Of a stretch of DNA of 64,000 bases, positions 44,723 to 52,416 are shown one piece after another. Positions within the stretch are counted from its first letter, which is position 1. Every line of letters begins with the position of its first letter. The stretch comes from Marivirga arenosa (GTDB taxonomy: Bacteria > Bacteroidota > Bacteroidia > Cytophagales > Cyclobacteriaceae), in contig NZ_CP129968.2 of assembly GCF_030503875.2 (NCBI RefSeq), positions 1,116,001 to 1,180,000 of the forward strand, given 5' to 3'. The notes beneath the pieces are model-generated. The model ran no database searches. It worked only from the letters and a program-made list of their open reading frames with translations, and was not told where the DNA came from. A program made the position numbers and the translations under genes.

Positions 44723-45247
44723 ATGATAACGATAATCTCTGGTACTAATAGGAATAATTCTGTTTCAGCTCAAGTAGCTAAACTTTACAAAAAGTTATTA
44801 GATGAGAAACAAATAGAGTCAAATATTATTGATTTAGCTGATTTACCTAAAGATTTTGTATACACCGCTCTTTATGATAATAATGGTAAAAACCCCGAAT
44901 TCAATGAATTCTTGACTCAACTGAAAGCCTCTAAGAAATATGTATTCGTAATTCCTGAGTATAATGGCTCATTTCCTGGGGTTTTAAAAGCTTTTATTGA
45001 TGGGATGGAGTATCCTAATAGCTTTCAGAATAAAAAATGTGCATTGGTTGGGATTTCATCTGGCATGCAAGGTGCCGGCTTGGCTTTAAGTCATATGACA
45101 GATATTTTTAACTATTTAGGAATGCATGTTTTAGCATTGAAATTAAAACTTGCCAGAATTGAAAAAAACTTTAACGGTGAAGAAGTTACTGATAAACTTT
45201 ACAGTGAATTGCTAGAAGAGCAGGTAGAGAAGTTGATTGAGTTTTAA
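44723..45247 (+). CDS. NADPH-dependent FMN reductase / flavodoxin-fold oxidoreductase
   Basis: 174 aa. Flavodoxin-like fold: ITIISGTNRNNSVSAQVAKLYKKLL (FMN phosphate loop), YVFVIPEYNGSFPGVLKAFIDGMEYP (P-E-Y-N-G-S-x-P-G, the family signature) and LVGISSGMQGAGLALSHMTDIF. Reduces FMN, quinones or azo compounds in vitro; the physiological substrate is unknown. It begins directly after the YceI terminator. Confidence 0.9.
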   Translation: MITIISGTNRNNSVSAQVAKLYKKLLDEKQIESNIIDLADLPKDFVYTALYDNNGKNPEFNEFLTQLKASKKYVFVIPEYNGSFPGVLKAFIDGMEYPNSFQNKKCALVGISSGMQGAGLALSHMTDIFNYLGMHVLALKLKLARIEKNFNGEEVTDKLYSELLEEQVEKLIEF

Positions 45248-45270
45248 ATCATTTTTTAAGTCATTACAGT

Positions 45271-45306
45271 AAAAAAAAAGCTACTATTATTTCTAAAAGT
45301 AGCTTT
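45271..45306 (-). terminator. Intrinsic terminator of the pyrH-frr unit
   Basis: Minus strand: AAAGCTACT / AGTAGCTTT, a 9-bp stem with a 12-base loop, followed by a run of T. It lies 25 bases past the frr stop and may also serve the convergent gene ending at 45247. Confidence 0.8.
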
Positions 45307-45330
45307 ATGAAAACTATTGAAGTAAAAGAA

Positions 45331-45891
45331 CTAAACCGTCATTATTTCTTTTTCCTTATGCTCTAAGATATCATCTATTTTCTTAGTGAACTCATTAGTT
45401 AAATTCTGTACTTTTTCTTCGCCTCTTTTTACATCATCTTCCGATATCCCTTCCTTTTGGAGTTGCTTTAATTGATCATTAGCATCTTTTCTTGCGTTCC
45501 GAATAGAAATTTTCCCATCTTCTGCTTCGGTTTTAGCTTGTTTTGTTAAAGAAATTCTTCTCTCCTCTGTTAGCGGTGGAATATTAATTCTAACAATTTC
45601 ACCATCATTTTGAGGTGTGAACCCAAGATCACTATTAATTATTGCGCGCTCAATTTCACCAATCACATTTTTTTCCCAAGGCTTTATTATGATAGATCGA
45701 GCATCGGGAGTACTAATTGAAGCGACTTGATTAATGGGTGTGTCATTATTATAATAATCTACCATTAATCCATCAAGCATTGAAGGGGAAGCTTTTCCTG
45801 CTCTGATTTTTTGTAATTCACTTTTAGTATGCTGAATGGCTTTTTCCATCAGCTCTTTTGCTTCTTCTAATACTAAGTCTATTTCTTCCAT
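45331..45891 (-). CDS. frr: Ribosome recycling factor
   Basis: 186 aa, the standard length. Splits post-termination ribosomes together with EF-G. Helical hairpin with the conserved KIRAGKASPSMLDGLMVDYY, VASISTPDARSIIIKPWEK and NIPPLTEERRISLTKQAK. It follows pyrH by five bases on the same strand, the usual pyrH-frr pair. EF-G, its partner, is encoded at the end of this window. Confidence 0.97.
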   Translation of the reverse strand: MEEIDLVLEEAKELMEKAIQHTKSELQKIRAGKASPSMLDGLMVDYYNNDTPINQVASISTPDARSIIIKPWEKNVIGEIERAIINSDLGFTPQNDGEIVRINIPPLTEERRISLTKQAKTEAEDGKISIRNARKDANDQLKQLQKEGISEDDVKRGEEKVQNLTNEFTKKIDDILEHKEKEIMTV

Positions 45892-45896
45892 TGTAT

Positions 45897-46610
45897 TTAA
45901 TTTTGGGAATTTATCAATGTTCCAACATTTTCACCATTGATAAGGTCATATAAATTACCTTCTTTGTTCATGTCAAATACAATAATAGGTAAATTGTTCT
46001 CTTGACATAACGTAAAGGCTGTCATATCCATCACATTTAAACCCTTTTCATAAACTTCTTGAAAAGTGATATTTGAATATCGAGTTGCATCAGCATCTTT
46101 TTCAGGGTCAGCTGTATATACTCCATCCACTCTGGTTCCTTTCAATACCACATCTGCTTCTATTTCAATTGCTCTTAAACTAGCTGTAGAGTCAGTAGTA
46201 AAGTAAGGATTTCCAATTCCAGCACCAAATATAACTACTCTGCCTTTCTCTAAGTGTCTGATAGCTCTTCTTCTAATAAATGGCTCACAAACCTGCTCCA
46301 TGTTAATGCCCGACATCAATCTAGTAAACATTCCATGGTTTTCTAACACACCTTGCACGGCCATTCCATTAATAACAGTGGCTAACATACCCATATAATC
46401 ACCCTGAACTCTATCTATTCCGGCTGATTCTGCTTGTATTCCTCTAAAAATATTACCTCCACCAATTACAATGGCGATTTCTACTCCCTGGTCATGAATT
46501 TTTTTGATTTCCTGTGCATATTGATTTAAACGTTTAGAATCAATTCCATAACCCTCATCACCCATAAGTGATTCCCCACTCAATTTTAATAGAATACGTT
46601 TGAATTTCAT
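45897..46610 (-). CDS. pyrH: UMP kinase
   Basis: Phosphorylates UMP in pyrimidine nucleotide synthesis; hexameric, 237 aa. Motifs: [19 protein letters not shown] at the N-terminus, [25 protein letters not shown] and the ATP-binding region [19 protein letters not shown]. Coupled to frr with five bases between the genes. Confidence 0.96.
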   Translation of the reverse strand: MKFKRILLKLSGESLMGDEGYGIDSKRLNQYAQEIKKIHDQGVEIAIVIGGGNIFRGIQAESAGIDRVQGDYMGMLATVINGMAVQGVLENHGMFTRLMSGINMEQVCEPFIRRRAIRHLEKGRVVIFGAGIGNPYFTTDSTASLRAIEIEADVVLKGTRVDGVYTADPEKDADATRYSNITFQEVYEKGLNVMDMTAFTLCQENNLPIIVFDMNKEGNLYDLINGENVGTLINSQN

Positions 46611-46680
46611 AAGCTATATTGTTGCAGACTTTAAAGTATATTTATAAATACCAATTCATTATTAAATATAAATCAAATAA

Positions 46681-47181
46681 TTAGAATTGGATGATCAATT
46701 GATTTTTTTCTACGCTATCGCCTTTATTGGCTTTAATTTCAGATATAGTACCATCTCCTTCAGCCTTAATCACATTTTCCATTTTCATAGCTTCTAGAAT
46801 TAACAGCGGATCACCTTTTTTTACCTCATCTCCAGGAGCCACCATAATATCTATAATTAATCCTGGCATCGGTGCTTTCACATCATTTACTTGATTAGAA
46901 TCCATATCGCTAATCCCCATCTCTTCTAATAAAAGATCCATCTTATCTTTCAGTTCAAGCTCAACTACTTTCCCATTCAATTGCAATTTGAATGTTTTAT
47001 TATCGTAGTCTATTTCATCTACATGGGCTGTGAAAGTCTTGTTCTTATATATAATATGAAATGATTGATGATCTGTTTTACTGATATCCCAGTTTACTTT
47101 TTCATCTTCTATAAATATATCGCCTTCTTTGGTTGAAAGCTTATATTCTTTTTCAGATTGATTGAATTTGATCTCGTACAT
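46681..47181 (-). CDS. Biotin carrier protein (biotin/lipoyl-attachment domain)
   Basis: 166 aa. The C-terminal 75 residues are a biotinyl domain: VKAPMPGLIIDIMVAPGDEVKKGDPLLILEAMKMENVI, in which K133 of EAMKMEN is the biotinylated Lys. The N-terminal part (about 1-90) resembles the linker domain of acyl-CoA carboxylase carrier subunits, so it may serve a propionyl- or methylcrotonyl-type carboxylase rather than AccB. No carboxylase subunit lies in this window. Confidence 0.88.
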   Translation of the reverse strand: MYEIKFNQSEKEYKLSTKEGDIFIEDEKVNWDISKTDHQSFHIIYKNKTFTAHVDEIDYDNKTFKLQLNGKVVELELKDKMDLLLEEMGISDMDSNQVNDVKAPMPGLIIDIMVAPGDEVKKGDPLLILEAMKMENVIKAEGDGTISEIKANKGDSVEKNQLIIQF

Positions 47182-47451
47182 AACTAAAATTTAACACGAA
47201 GATAGGAACACATATCAAATTTTACACATTTAGATTTAAAATAAGAGGAATGAATTAAAATTTTCTTCATTCTTTATACATATACTTTGATTTGAAACCA
47301 TTTTTAGATTAGTATTGCATCCTGATTTCAGAATAGCAAATAAATTTGCTGGTTACATGAAAAATTTTTGAACGTAAAAATCTGAACCACAGAGCTTAAG
47401 AAATCAGATCAACATAAAGTTGAAAAAAAATAATCTTTTTTAGCTTTAAAG
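47182..47451. other. AT-rich spacer with no gene seen
   Basis: Lies between the divergent biotin-carrier gene and the tRNA promoter. No reading frame, repeat or RNA gene stands out. Confidence 0.55.
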
Positions 47452-47482
47452 TTTGATAAAATATAAAATCCATATAATTTTG
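47452..47482 (+). promoter_or_regulatory. Promoter of the tRNA-tuf operon
   Basis: TTTG at 47452-47455, 19 bases, then TAATTTTG at 47475-47482: an exact match to the Bacteroidota TTTG/TAnnTTTG promoter, 48 bases before tRNA-Tyr. Confidence 0.75.
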
Positions 47483-47529
47483 CACTTCCTAAAACGAAAG
47501 GGATTTAGGAAATGCTTATTGAAACCATT

Positions 47530-47612
47530 GGGGGAATACCAAAGCGGCCAACTGGGACGGACTGTAAATCCGTTGTCTTATGACTTCACAGGTTCGAATC
47601 CTGTTTCCCCCA
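47530..47612 (+). tRNA. tRNA-Tyr (GTA)
   Basis: 83 bases, class II with a long variable arm. Acceptor GGGGGAA pairs with TTCCCCC; anticodon GTA is at 47564-47566; T-loop GGTTCGAATCC. CCA is not encoded. First gene of the tRNA-tuf transcript. Confidence 0.95.
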
Positions 47613-47667
47613 CAATGTTGATTAACATTAGTTAAATGAACATAATTGAAGAGAAATCTTCAAACAA

Positions 47668-47740
47668 GCGGGAGTAGCTCAGTTGGTAGAGCGGCAGCCT
47701 TCCAAGCTGCAGGTCGCGGGTTCGAGCCTCGTCTCCCGCT
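47668..47740 (+). tRNA. tRNA-Gly (TCC)
   Basis: 73 bases. Acceptor GCGGGAG/CTCCCGC, anticodon stem GCAGC/GCTGC with TCC at 47701-47703, T-loop GGGTTCGAGCC. CCA is not encoded. Confidence 0.95.
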
Positions 47741-47772
47741 CTATAATACAATAGGCATTTCGGTGATAAATT

Positions 47773-47825
47773 AAAGGCAGAACGGAAACGTCACTGCCTT
47801 TGTTAGGATGTGCCTGTAAAGGCAC
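47773..47825 (+). promoter_or_regulatory. Paired, mutually exclusive hairpins between tRNA-Gly and tRNA-Thr
   Basis: Hairpin A: AAAGGCAG (47773-47780) with CTGCCTTT (47794-47801), enclosing ACG-GAAA-CGT. Hairpin B: GTGCCT-GTAA-AGGCAC (47810-47825). The strand TGCCTTT (47795-47801) can also pair with AAAGGCA (47818-47824), which would destroy both. Could be a processing or attenuation element of the tuf transcript. Confidence 0.5.
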
Positions 47826-47838
47826 TGAATGATTTCAA

Positions 47839-47910
47839 GCCGATGTAGCTCAGGGGTAGAGTGCTTCCTTGGTAAGGAAGAGGTCGGGGGTTCAAATCCC
47901 CTCGTTGGCT
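47839..47910 (+). tRNA. tRNA-Thr (GGT)
   Basis: 72 bases. Acceptor GCCGATG/CGTTGGC (one G-T pair), anticodon stem CTTCC/GGAAG with GGT at 47871-47873, T-loop GGTTCAAATCC. CCA is not encoded. tuf begins 60 bases downstream. Confidence 0.94.
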
Positions 47911-47970
47911 CAATCAGTGTTATTGAATAAATATATTATAAATTTTAACTAAACTGAGGATTTTTCAAAT

Positions 47971-49158
47971 ATGGCTAAAGAAACCTTTGACCGTTCGAAA
48001 CCACACGTGAATATCGGTACTATCGGTCACGTGGATCATGGTAAAACTACATTAACTGCAGCAATCTGTAAAGTATTATCTGATAAAGGATTTGCTGATG
48101 CAAGAGATTTCTCTTCAATTGATAACGCACCTGAAGAGAAAGAAAGAGGTATTACAATTAACTCTTCACACGTTGAGTACGCTACAGAAAACCGTCACTA
48201 TGCTCACGTTGACTGTCCAGGTCACGCGGATTACGTGAAAAACATGGTTACTGGTGCTGCTCAAATGGATGGAGCTATCTTAGTAGTTGCTGCTACTGAT
48301 GGTCCAATGCCACAAACACGTGAGCACATCCTTTTAGCTCGTCAGGTAGGTGTTCCTGCTGTTGTTGCTTTCTTAAACAAAGTTGACTTAGTAGATGATG
48401 CTGAATTATTAGAATTAGTAGAGATGGAAGTTAGAGAATTACTTTCTTTCTATGAATTCCCAGGTGATGATTTACCAGTTGTACAAGGATCTGCTTTAGG
48501 TGCTTTAAATGGTGAAGCCGAGTGGGTTGCTAAAATTGATGAGTTAATGCAAGCTGTTGATGATTATATTCCATTACCAGAGCGTTTAACTGACAAAGAT
48601 TTCTTAATGCCTGTTGAGGACGTATTCTCTATTACTGGTCGTGGTACTGTTGCTACTGGTAGAATCGAGAGAGGTGTTATCAACTCAGGTGATCCTGTAG
48701 ACTTAATCGGTATGGGAGCTGAAGGATTGAAATCAACTGTTACTGGTGTTGAGATGTTCCGTAAAATTTTAGATAGAGGTGAAGCTGGTGATAACGTAGG
48801 TCTTTTATTAAGAGGTATTGAGAAAGCTCAAATTAAAAGAGGTATGATTATCTGTAAACCAGGTTCTGTAACGCCACACGCGCATTTCAAAGCTGAGGTT
48901 TACGTATTGTCTAAAGACGAAGGTGGACGTCATACTCCTTTCTTTAACAAGTACCGTCCACAGTTCTATTTAAGAACAACTGACGTTACTGGTGAGATCA
49001 TGCTTCCTGAAAACGTTGAAATGGTTATGCCAGGTGATAACGTTACAATTGAGGTAAACTTGATCAACAAAGTTGCTTGTGAAAAAGGTTTACGTTTCGC
49101 TATCCGTGAAGGTGGTAGAACTGTAGGTGCTGGTCAGGTAACTGAAATCTTAGACTAA
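47971..49158 (+). CDS. tuf: Elongation factor Tu
   Basis: GTPase delivering aminoacyl-tRNA to the ribosome; 395 aa. G1 [10 protein letters not shown]3 [10 protein letters not shown]4 NKVD and the switch region around [13 protein letters not shown] are intact, as are domains 2 and 3 ([40 protein letters not shown]). Codon use is strongly biased compared with its surroundings, as expected for the most abundant protein. It follows three tRNA genes, the order seen in E. coli tufB. Confidence 0.98.
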   Translation: MAKETFDRSKPHVNIGTIGHVDHGKTTLTAAICKVLSDKGFADARDFSSIDNAPEEKERGITINSSHVEYATENRHYAHVDCPGHADYVKNMVTGAAQMDGAILVVAATDGPMPQTREHILLARQVGVPAVVAFLNKVDLVDDAELLELVEMEVRELLSFYEFPGDDLPVVQGSALGALNGEAEWVAKIDELMQAVDDYIPLPERLTDKDFLMPVEDVFSITGRGTVATGRIERGVINSGDPVDLIGMGAEGLKSTVTGVEMFRKILDRGEAGDNVGLLLRGIEKAQIKRGMIICKPGSVTPHAHFKAEVYVLSKDEGGRHTPFFNKYRPQFYLRTTDVTGEIMLPENVEMVMPGDNVTIEVNLINKVACEKGLRFAIREGGRTVGAGQVTEILD

Positions 49159-49186
49159 TATTTAAGATATAAAAATAAATTAAACG

Positions 49187-49220
49187 ATGCGCTCTCGATA
49201 TTGTCGGAGCGCATTTGTTT
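49187..49220 (+). terminator. Intrinsic terminator of tuf
   Basis: ATGCGCTC pairs with GAGCGCAT (8 bp, extended by three further pairs past a bulge), followed by TTTGTTTC. The T-tract contains the -33 box of the next promoter. Confidence 0.78.
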
Positions 49221-49245
49221 CTTATAAAACTTTTATCTACCTTTG
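49214..49245 (+). promoter_or_regulatory. Promoter of tRNA-Trp, secE, nusG and rplK-L
   Basis: TTTG at 49214-49217, 20 bases, TACCTTTG at 49238-49245 (exact TAnnTTTG), 29 bases before tRNA-Trp. The TTTG lies in the terminator tail. Confidence 0.72.
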
Positions 49246-49273
49246 CAGACCATTTTGAGTTGCATTGGTAAAT

Positions 49274-49346
49274 ACGGGTGTAGCTCAATTGGTAGAGTAG
49301 TGGTCTCCAAAACCATTGGCTGGGGGTTCGAGTCCCTCCACCCGTG
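49274..49346 (+). tRNA. tRNA-Trp (CCA)
   Basis: 73 bases. Acceptor ACGGGTG/CACCCGT, anticodon CCA at 49307-49309, T-loop GGGTTCGAGTCC. CCA tail is not encoded. secE begins 21 bases downstream. If HipT here acts as in E. coli, the synthetase of this tRNA would be its target. Confidence 0.95.
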
Positions 49347-49367
49347 CAATTTTAACACATTAATAAG

Positions 49368-49559
49368 ATGCAAAAACTTAGTTTATTCTTAAAAGAATCT
49401 TGGTCAGAAATGCGATATAAAGTAACATGGCCTACTTACAGCAAATTACAAAATAGTTCTATTTTGGTTTTGGTGGGAGCTTTAGTTTTTGCCCTTTTAA
49501 TCGGTGTTATTGATTTGGCATTCGATAATGCAATGGAATGGTTTTATAATGCATTTTAG
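49368..49559 (+). CDS. secE: Preprotein translocase subunit SecE
   Basis: 63 aa, the short single-span form. A cytoplasmic helix (LKESWSEMRYKVTWPTYSKL, with the conserved K.TWP) is followed by one membrane segment (SILVLVGALVFALLIGVIDLAF). It stabilises SecY in the Sec translocon. It lies between tRNA-Trp and nusG. Confidence 0.95.
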   Translation: MQKLSLFLKESWSEMRYKVTWPTYSKLQNSSILVLVGALVFALLIGVIDLAFDNAMEWFYNAF

Positions 49560-49578
49560 CATTTAAGATATATTGATA

Positions 49579-50130
49579 ATGTCAGAATATAAATGGTACG
49601 TTTTAAGAGTAATTAGTGGTCAAGAGAAGAAGATTAAAACTTATCTTGAGAATGAAATTGCTCGTCAAAAAATAGAAGAATTTATTCCTCAAATTCTTAT
49701 CCCTACAGAAAAGGTATATGAAATGAGGAATGGTAAGAAACGTGTTAGAGAAAAGAATTTTTTTCCTGGTTACGTTTTTGTATCAGCTGACATTACTAAT
49801 GGTGAAGCGCATCACGCCATTACAAGTATTCCTGGAGTAATAGGATTTCTTGGTGGGCAAGGTGATGAAAAAGAACCGGTTCCTTTAAGACAAAATGAAG
49901 TGAATCGAATTCTAGGGAAAGTAGATGAAACTGAAGAAATGGATGAAAAACTGAGCACTCCTTATATAGTTGGGGAATCAGTTAAAGTGATGGATGGACC
50001 ATTCAGCGGATTTACTGGATCAGTTGAGGAGGTATTTGAAGAAAGAAAGAAACTTAATGTAATGGTTAAGATTTTTGGTCGAAATACTCCGGTGGAATTG
50101 AATTACATGCAAGTAGAAAAAACAGAATAG
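49579..50130 (+). CDS. nusG: Transcription termination/antitermination protein NusG
   Basis: 183 aa. The ATG at 49579 ([23 protein letters not shown]) is chosen over the TTG two codons earlier. NGN domain at 1-110 with [11 protein letters not shown] domain at the end ([45 protein letters not shown]). It bridges RNA polymerase with Rho or the ribosome. secE precedes and rplK follows in one operon. Confidence 0.97.
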   Translation: MSEYKWYVLRVISGQEKKIKTYLENEIARQKIEEFIPQILIPTEKVYEMRNGKKRVREKNFFPGYVFVSADITNGEAHHAITSIPGVIGFLGGQGDEKEPVPLRQNEVNRILGKVDETEEMDEKLSTPYIVGESVKVMDGPFSGFTGSVEEVFEERKKLNVMVKIFGRNTPVELNYMQVEKTE

Positions 50131-50134
50131 CAAG

Positions 50135-50578
50135 ATGGCTAAGGAAATAAGTGGATATCTGAAATTACAGATTAAAGGGGGAGCTGCCAATCCGTCACCT
50201 CCCGTAGGTCCTGCTTTAGGTAGTAAAGGACTTAACATTATGGAGTTCTGTAAGCAATTTAATGGAAGAACTCAGGACAAAGCTGGACAAGTATTGCCGG
50301 TAGTGATTACTATTTACAAAGACAAATCATTTGACTTTGTAATTAAAACTCCACCAGCTCCAGTACTTCTATTAGAAGCTTCTAAGAAGAAAAAGGGTTC
50401 TGCTGAGCCAAACCGTAACAAAGTTGGTTCTGTAACTTGGGATCAAGTTAAAGAAATCGCTGAAACAAAAATGCAAGACTTAAATGCATTCAAAATTGAG
50501 TCAGCTATGCGTCAGGTTGCAGGTACTGCGAGAAGCATGGGTATTAAAGTTACAGGAACTGCTCCTTGGAATTCTTAA
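50135..50578 (+). CDS. rplK: 50S ribosomal protein L11
   Basis: 147 aa. The [22 protein letters not shown] motif binds 23S rRNA at the GTPase centre, and the C-terminal domain carries [18 protein letters not shown]. It starts four bases after nusG. Confidence 0.98.
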   Translation: MAKEISGYLKLQIKGGAANPSPPVGPALGSKGLNIMEFCKQFNGRTQDKAGQVLPVVITIYKDKSFDFVIKTPPAPVLLLEASKKKKGSAEPNRNKVGSVTWDQVKEIAETKMQDLNAFKIESAMRQVAGTARSMGIKVTGTAPWNS

Positions 50579-50590
50579 ACAATAGGTAAA

Positions 50591-51289
50591 ATGGCAAAGC
50601 TTACTAAAAATCAAAAAATTGCAGCTGAAAAAGTTGATTCTACAAAAGCATACGCTTTAGATGAAGCTTCTGCATTAGTAAAAGAAATTACAACAACTAA
50701 GTTTGATGCGTCTGTTGACCTTGACATAAGATTAGGAGTTGACCCTCGTAAAGCTGATCAAATGGTTAGAGGTGTTGTTGCTCTTCCTCACGGAACAGGT
50801 AAAGATGTTAAAGTATTAGCTTTAGTTACTCCTGACAAAGAGCAGGAAGCTAAAGATGCAGGTGCTGATTACGTAGGTCTTGATGATTACATCAAAAAGA
50901 TCGAAGGTGGTTGGACTGATATAGATATCATTGTAACTATGCCTACTGTTATGGCAAAAGTAGGTAGATTAGGTAAAGTACTAGGGCCAAGAGGTCTGAT
51001 GCCAAATCCAAAGTCAGGAACTGTTACGCTTGACGTTGGAAAGGCGGTCCAAGAAGTAAAGTCAGGTAAAATTGATTTTAAAGTGGACAAGTTCGGGATT
51101 ATTCACGCAAGTATCGGTAAAGCTTCCTTCTCGAAAGAGAAAATTGCTGAGAATGCGAATGAATTAATTCAGACTTTAGCGAAGCTGAAACCAGCTTCTT
51201 CTAAAGGTACGTATTTTATGAGCATGACCATGTCGTCTACGATGAGCAAGGGAATCTCTATTGACAAAAACTCTATAGCTGGAATTTAA
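50591..51289 (+). CDS. rplA: 50S ribosomal protein L1
   Basis: 232 aa. Typical motifs are [30 protein letters not shown] and [23 protein letters not shown]1 can repress its own operon by binding mRNA in other bacteria; no leader copy of its target was identified here. rplJ begins two bases after its stop. Confidence 0.98.
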   Translation: MAKLTKNQKIAAEKVDSTKAYALDEASALVKEITTTKFDASVDLDIRLGVDPRKADQMVRGVVALPHGTGKDVKVLALVTPDKEQEAKDAGADYVGLDDYIKKIEGGWTDIDIIVTMPTVMAKVGRLGKVLGPRGLMPNPKSGTVTLDVGKAVQEVKSGKIDFKVDKFGIIHASIGKASFSKEKIAENANELIQTLAKLKPASSKGTYFMSMTMSSTMSKGISIDKNSIAGI

Positions 51290-51290
51290 T

Positions 51291-51821
51291 ATGACTAGAA
51301 AGGAAAAAGGACAACTTATAGAGGAACTAACAGGTAAATTCACGGAAAATCCGCATTTTTATCTGGCTGATGGTTCAGGAATGACTGTTGCAGAAACTAA
51401 TGCCTTTAGACAACTTGTTTTTGAAAGAGGATTAGAATACAAAGTAGTAAAGAATTCCTTGATTCAGAAAGCATTGGAGAATCAAGAAGAAGATTACTCT
51501 GCAATGTTTGGATCATTAAAAGGTTTCTCAGGAATTTTATTTTCTCCTGAAGTAGGTAATGCACCTGCTAAGGTGATTAAAGAATTCCATAAGAAAAACG
51601 ATACAGAAAAGCCTTTACTTAAAGCTGCTGCTATAGATACAGATGTTTACGTGGGTGCTGAGCACTTAACACCACTTAGCGAGCTTAAATCTAAGAAAGA
51701 TATGCTTGGTGACATTGTTGGATTACTACAGTCACCTGCTAAGAATGTTATTTCTGCACTACAAAGCGGAGGACATACTGTTTCAGGATTAGTAAAAGCG
51801 CTTGAAGAAAGAGCACAATAA
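51291..51821 (+). CDS. rplJ: 50S ribosomal protein L10
   Basis: 176 aa. It anchors the L7/L12 stalk. N-terminal MTRKEKGQLIEELTGKFTENPHFYLADGSGMTVAETNAFR, and the C-terminal helix that binds L7/L12 dimers. The start directly follows rplA, so there is no room for the separate L10 leader that regulates rplJL in E. coli. Confidence 0.97.
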   Translation: MTRKEKGQLIEELTGKFTENPHFYLADGSGMTVAETNAFRQLVFERGLEYKVVKNSLIQKALENQEEDYSAMFGSLKGFSGILFSPEVGNAPAKVIKEFHKKNDTEKPLLKAAAIDTDVYVGAEHLTPLSELKSKKDMLGDIVGLLQSPAKNVISALQSGGHTVSGLVKALEERAQ

Positions 51822-51867
51822 TTAACAATTTACAGAACAAAATCATTAAAATTTAAATAACACAATC

Positions 51868-52245
51868 ATGGCTGATATCAAAGCAATTGGAGATCAATTA
51901 GTAGAATTAACAGTAAAAGAAGTTAATGAACTTGCTGATTACCTAAAAGAAACACACGGTATCGAACCTGCAGCAGCTGCAGCTCCTGTTATGGCAGCTG
52001 GTGGTGCTGGCGGAGGCGATGCAGCAGAAGAGAAATCATCTTTTGATGTAATCTTAAATTCTGCAGGATCTGCTAAATTACAAGTTGTTAAAGCAGTTAA
52101 AGAATTAACTGGTTTAGGCTTGAAAGAAGCAAAAGAATTAGTTGACGGTGCTCCTAAAGCTGTAAAAGAAGGAGTAGCTAAAGACGAAGCAGAGGCGCTT
52201 AAAAAGCAACTTGAAGAAGCTGGAGCAGAAGTAGAATTAAAGTAA
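51868..52245 (+). CDS. rplL: 50S ribosomal protein L7/L12
   Basis: 125 aa. An N-terminal dimerisation helix, an Ala/Gly-rich hinge ([21 protein letters not shown]) and the C-terminal factor-binding domain ([34 protein letters not shown]). Codon use is highly biased. It is the last ribosomal gene before a structured 171-base spacer and rpoB. Confidence 0.98.
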   Translation: MADIKAIGDQLVELTVKEVNELADYLKETHGIEPAAAAAPVMAAGGAGGGDAAEEKSSFDVILNSAGSAKLQVVKAVKELTGLGLKEAKELVDGAPKAVKEGVAKDEAEALKKQLEEAGAEVELK

Positions 52246-52416
52246 TAAGTTGATCCTGAAAGGGTTAACTGATTTCTGCCCAAGAAATTAGGCCTGGTCC
52301 CCGATATTGATAATTCAATATCGGGGTCAGGTCTTTTCCTGTTTGTACTAATTTACGAAACAGGACAGTGCGTTTCGCACTTTATAGATTTACAAAAACT
52401 TTAAATATTCAGAGCC
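52246..52416 (+). promoter_or_regulatory. Structured rplL-rpoB spacer: attenuator-like hairpins
   Basis: A 12-bp stem CCCCGATATTGA/TCAATATCGGGG, extended by about six further pairs past an internal loop, lies at 52292-52333, followed by TCTTTTCC. Next come CCTGTTT/AAACAGG (52338-52364) and AGTGCG-TTT-CGCACT (52367-52381) followed by T's. The first hairpin resembles a partial terminator controlling rpoBC relative to rplL, as in other bacteria. Confidence 0.65.

Noticed and set aside
47453..47635. 60-codon open frame
   Set aside because: It runs across tRNA-Tyr and its promoter; the tRNA explains the sequence.
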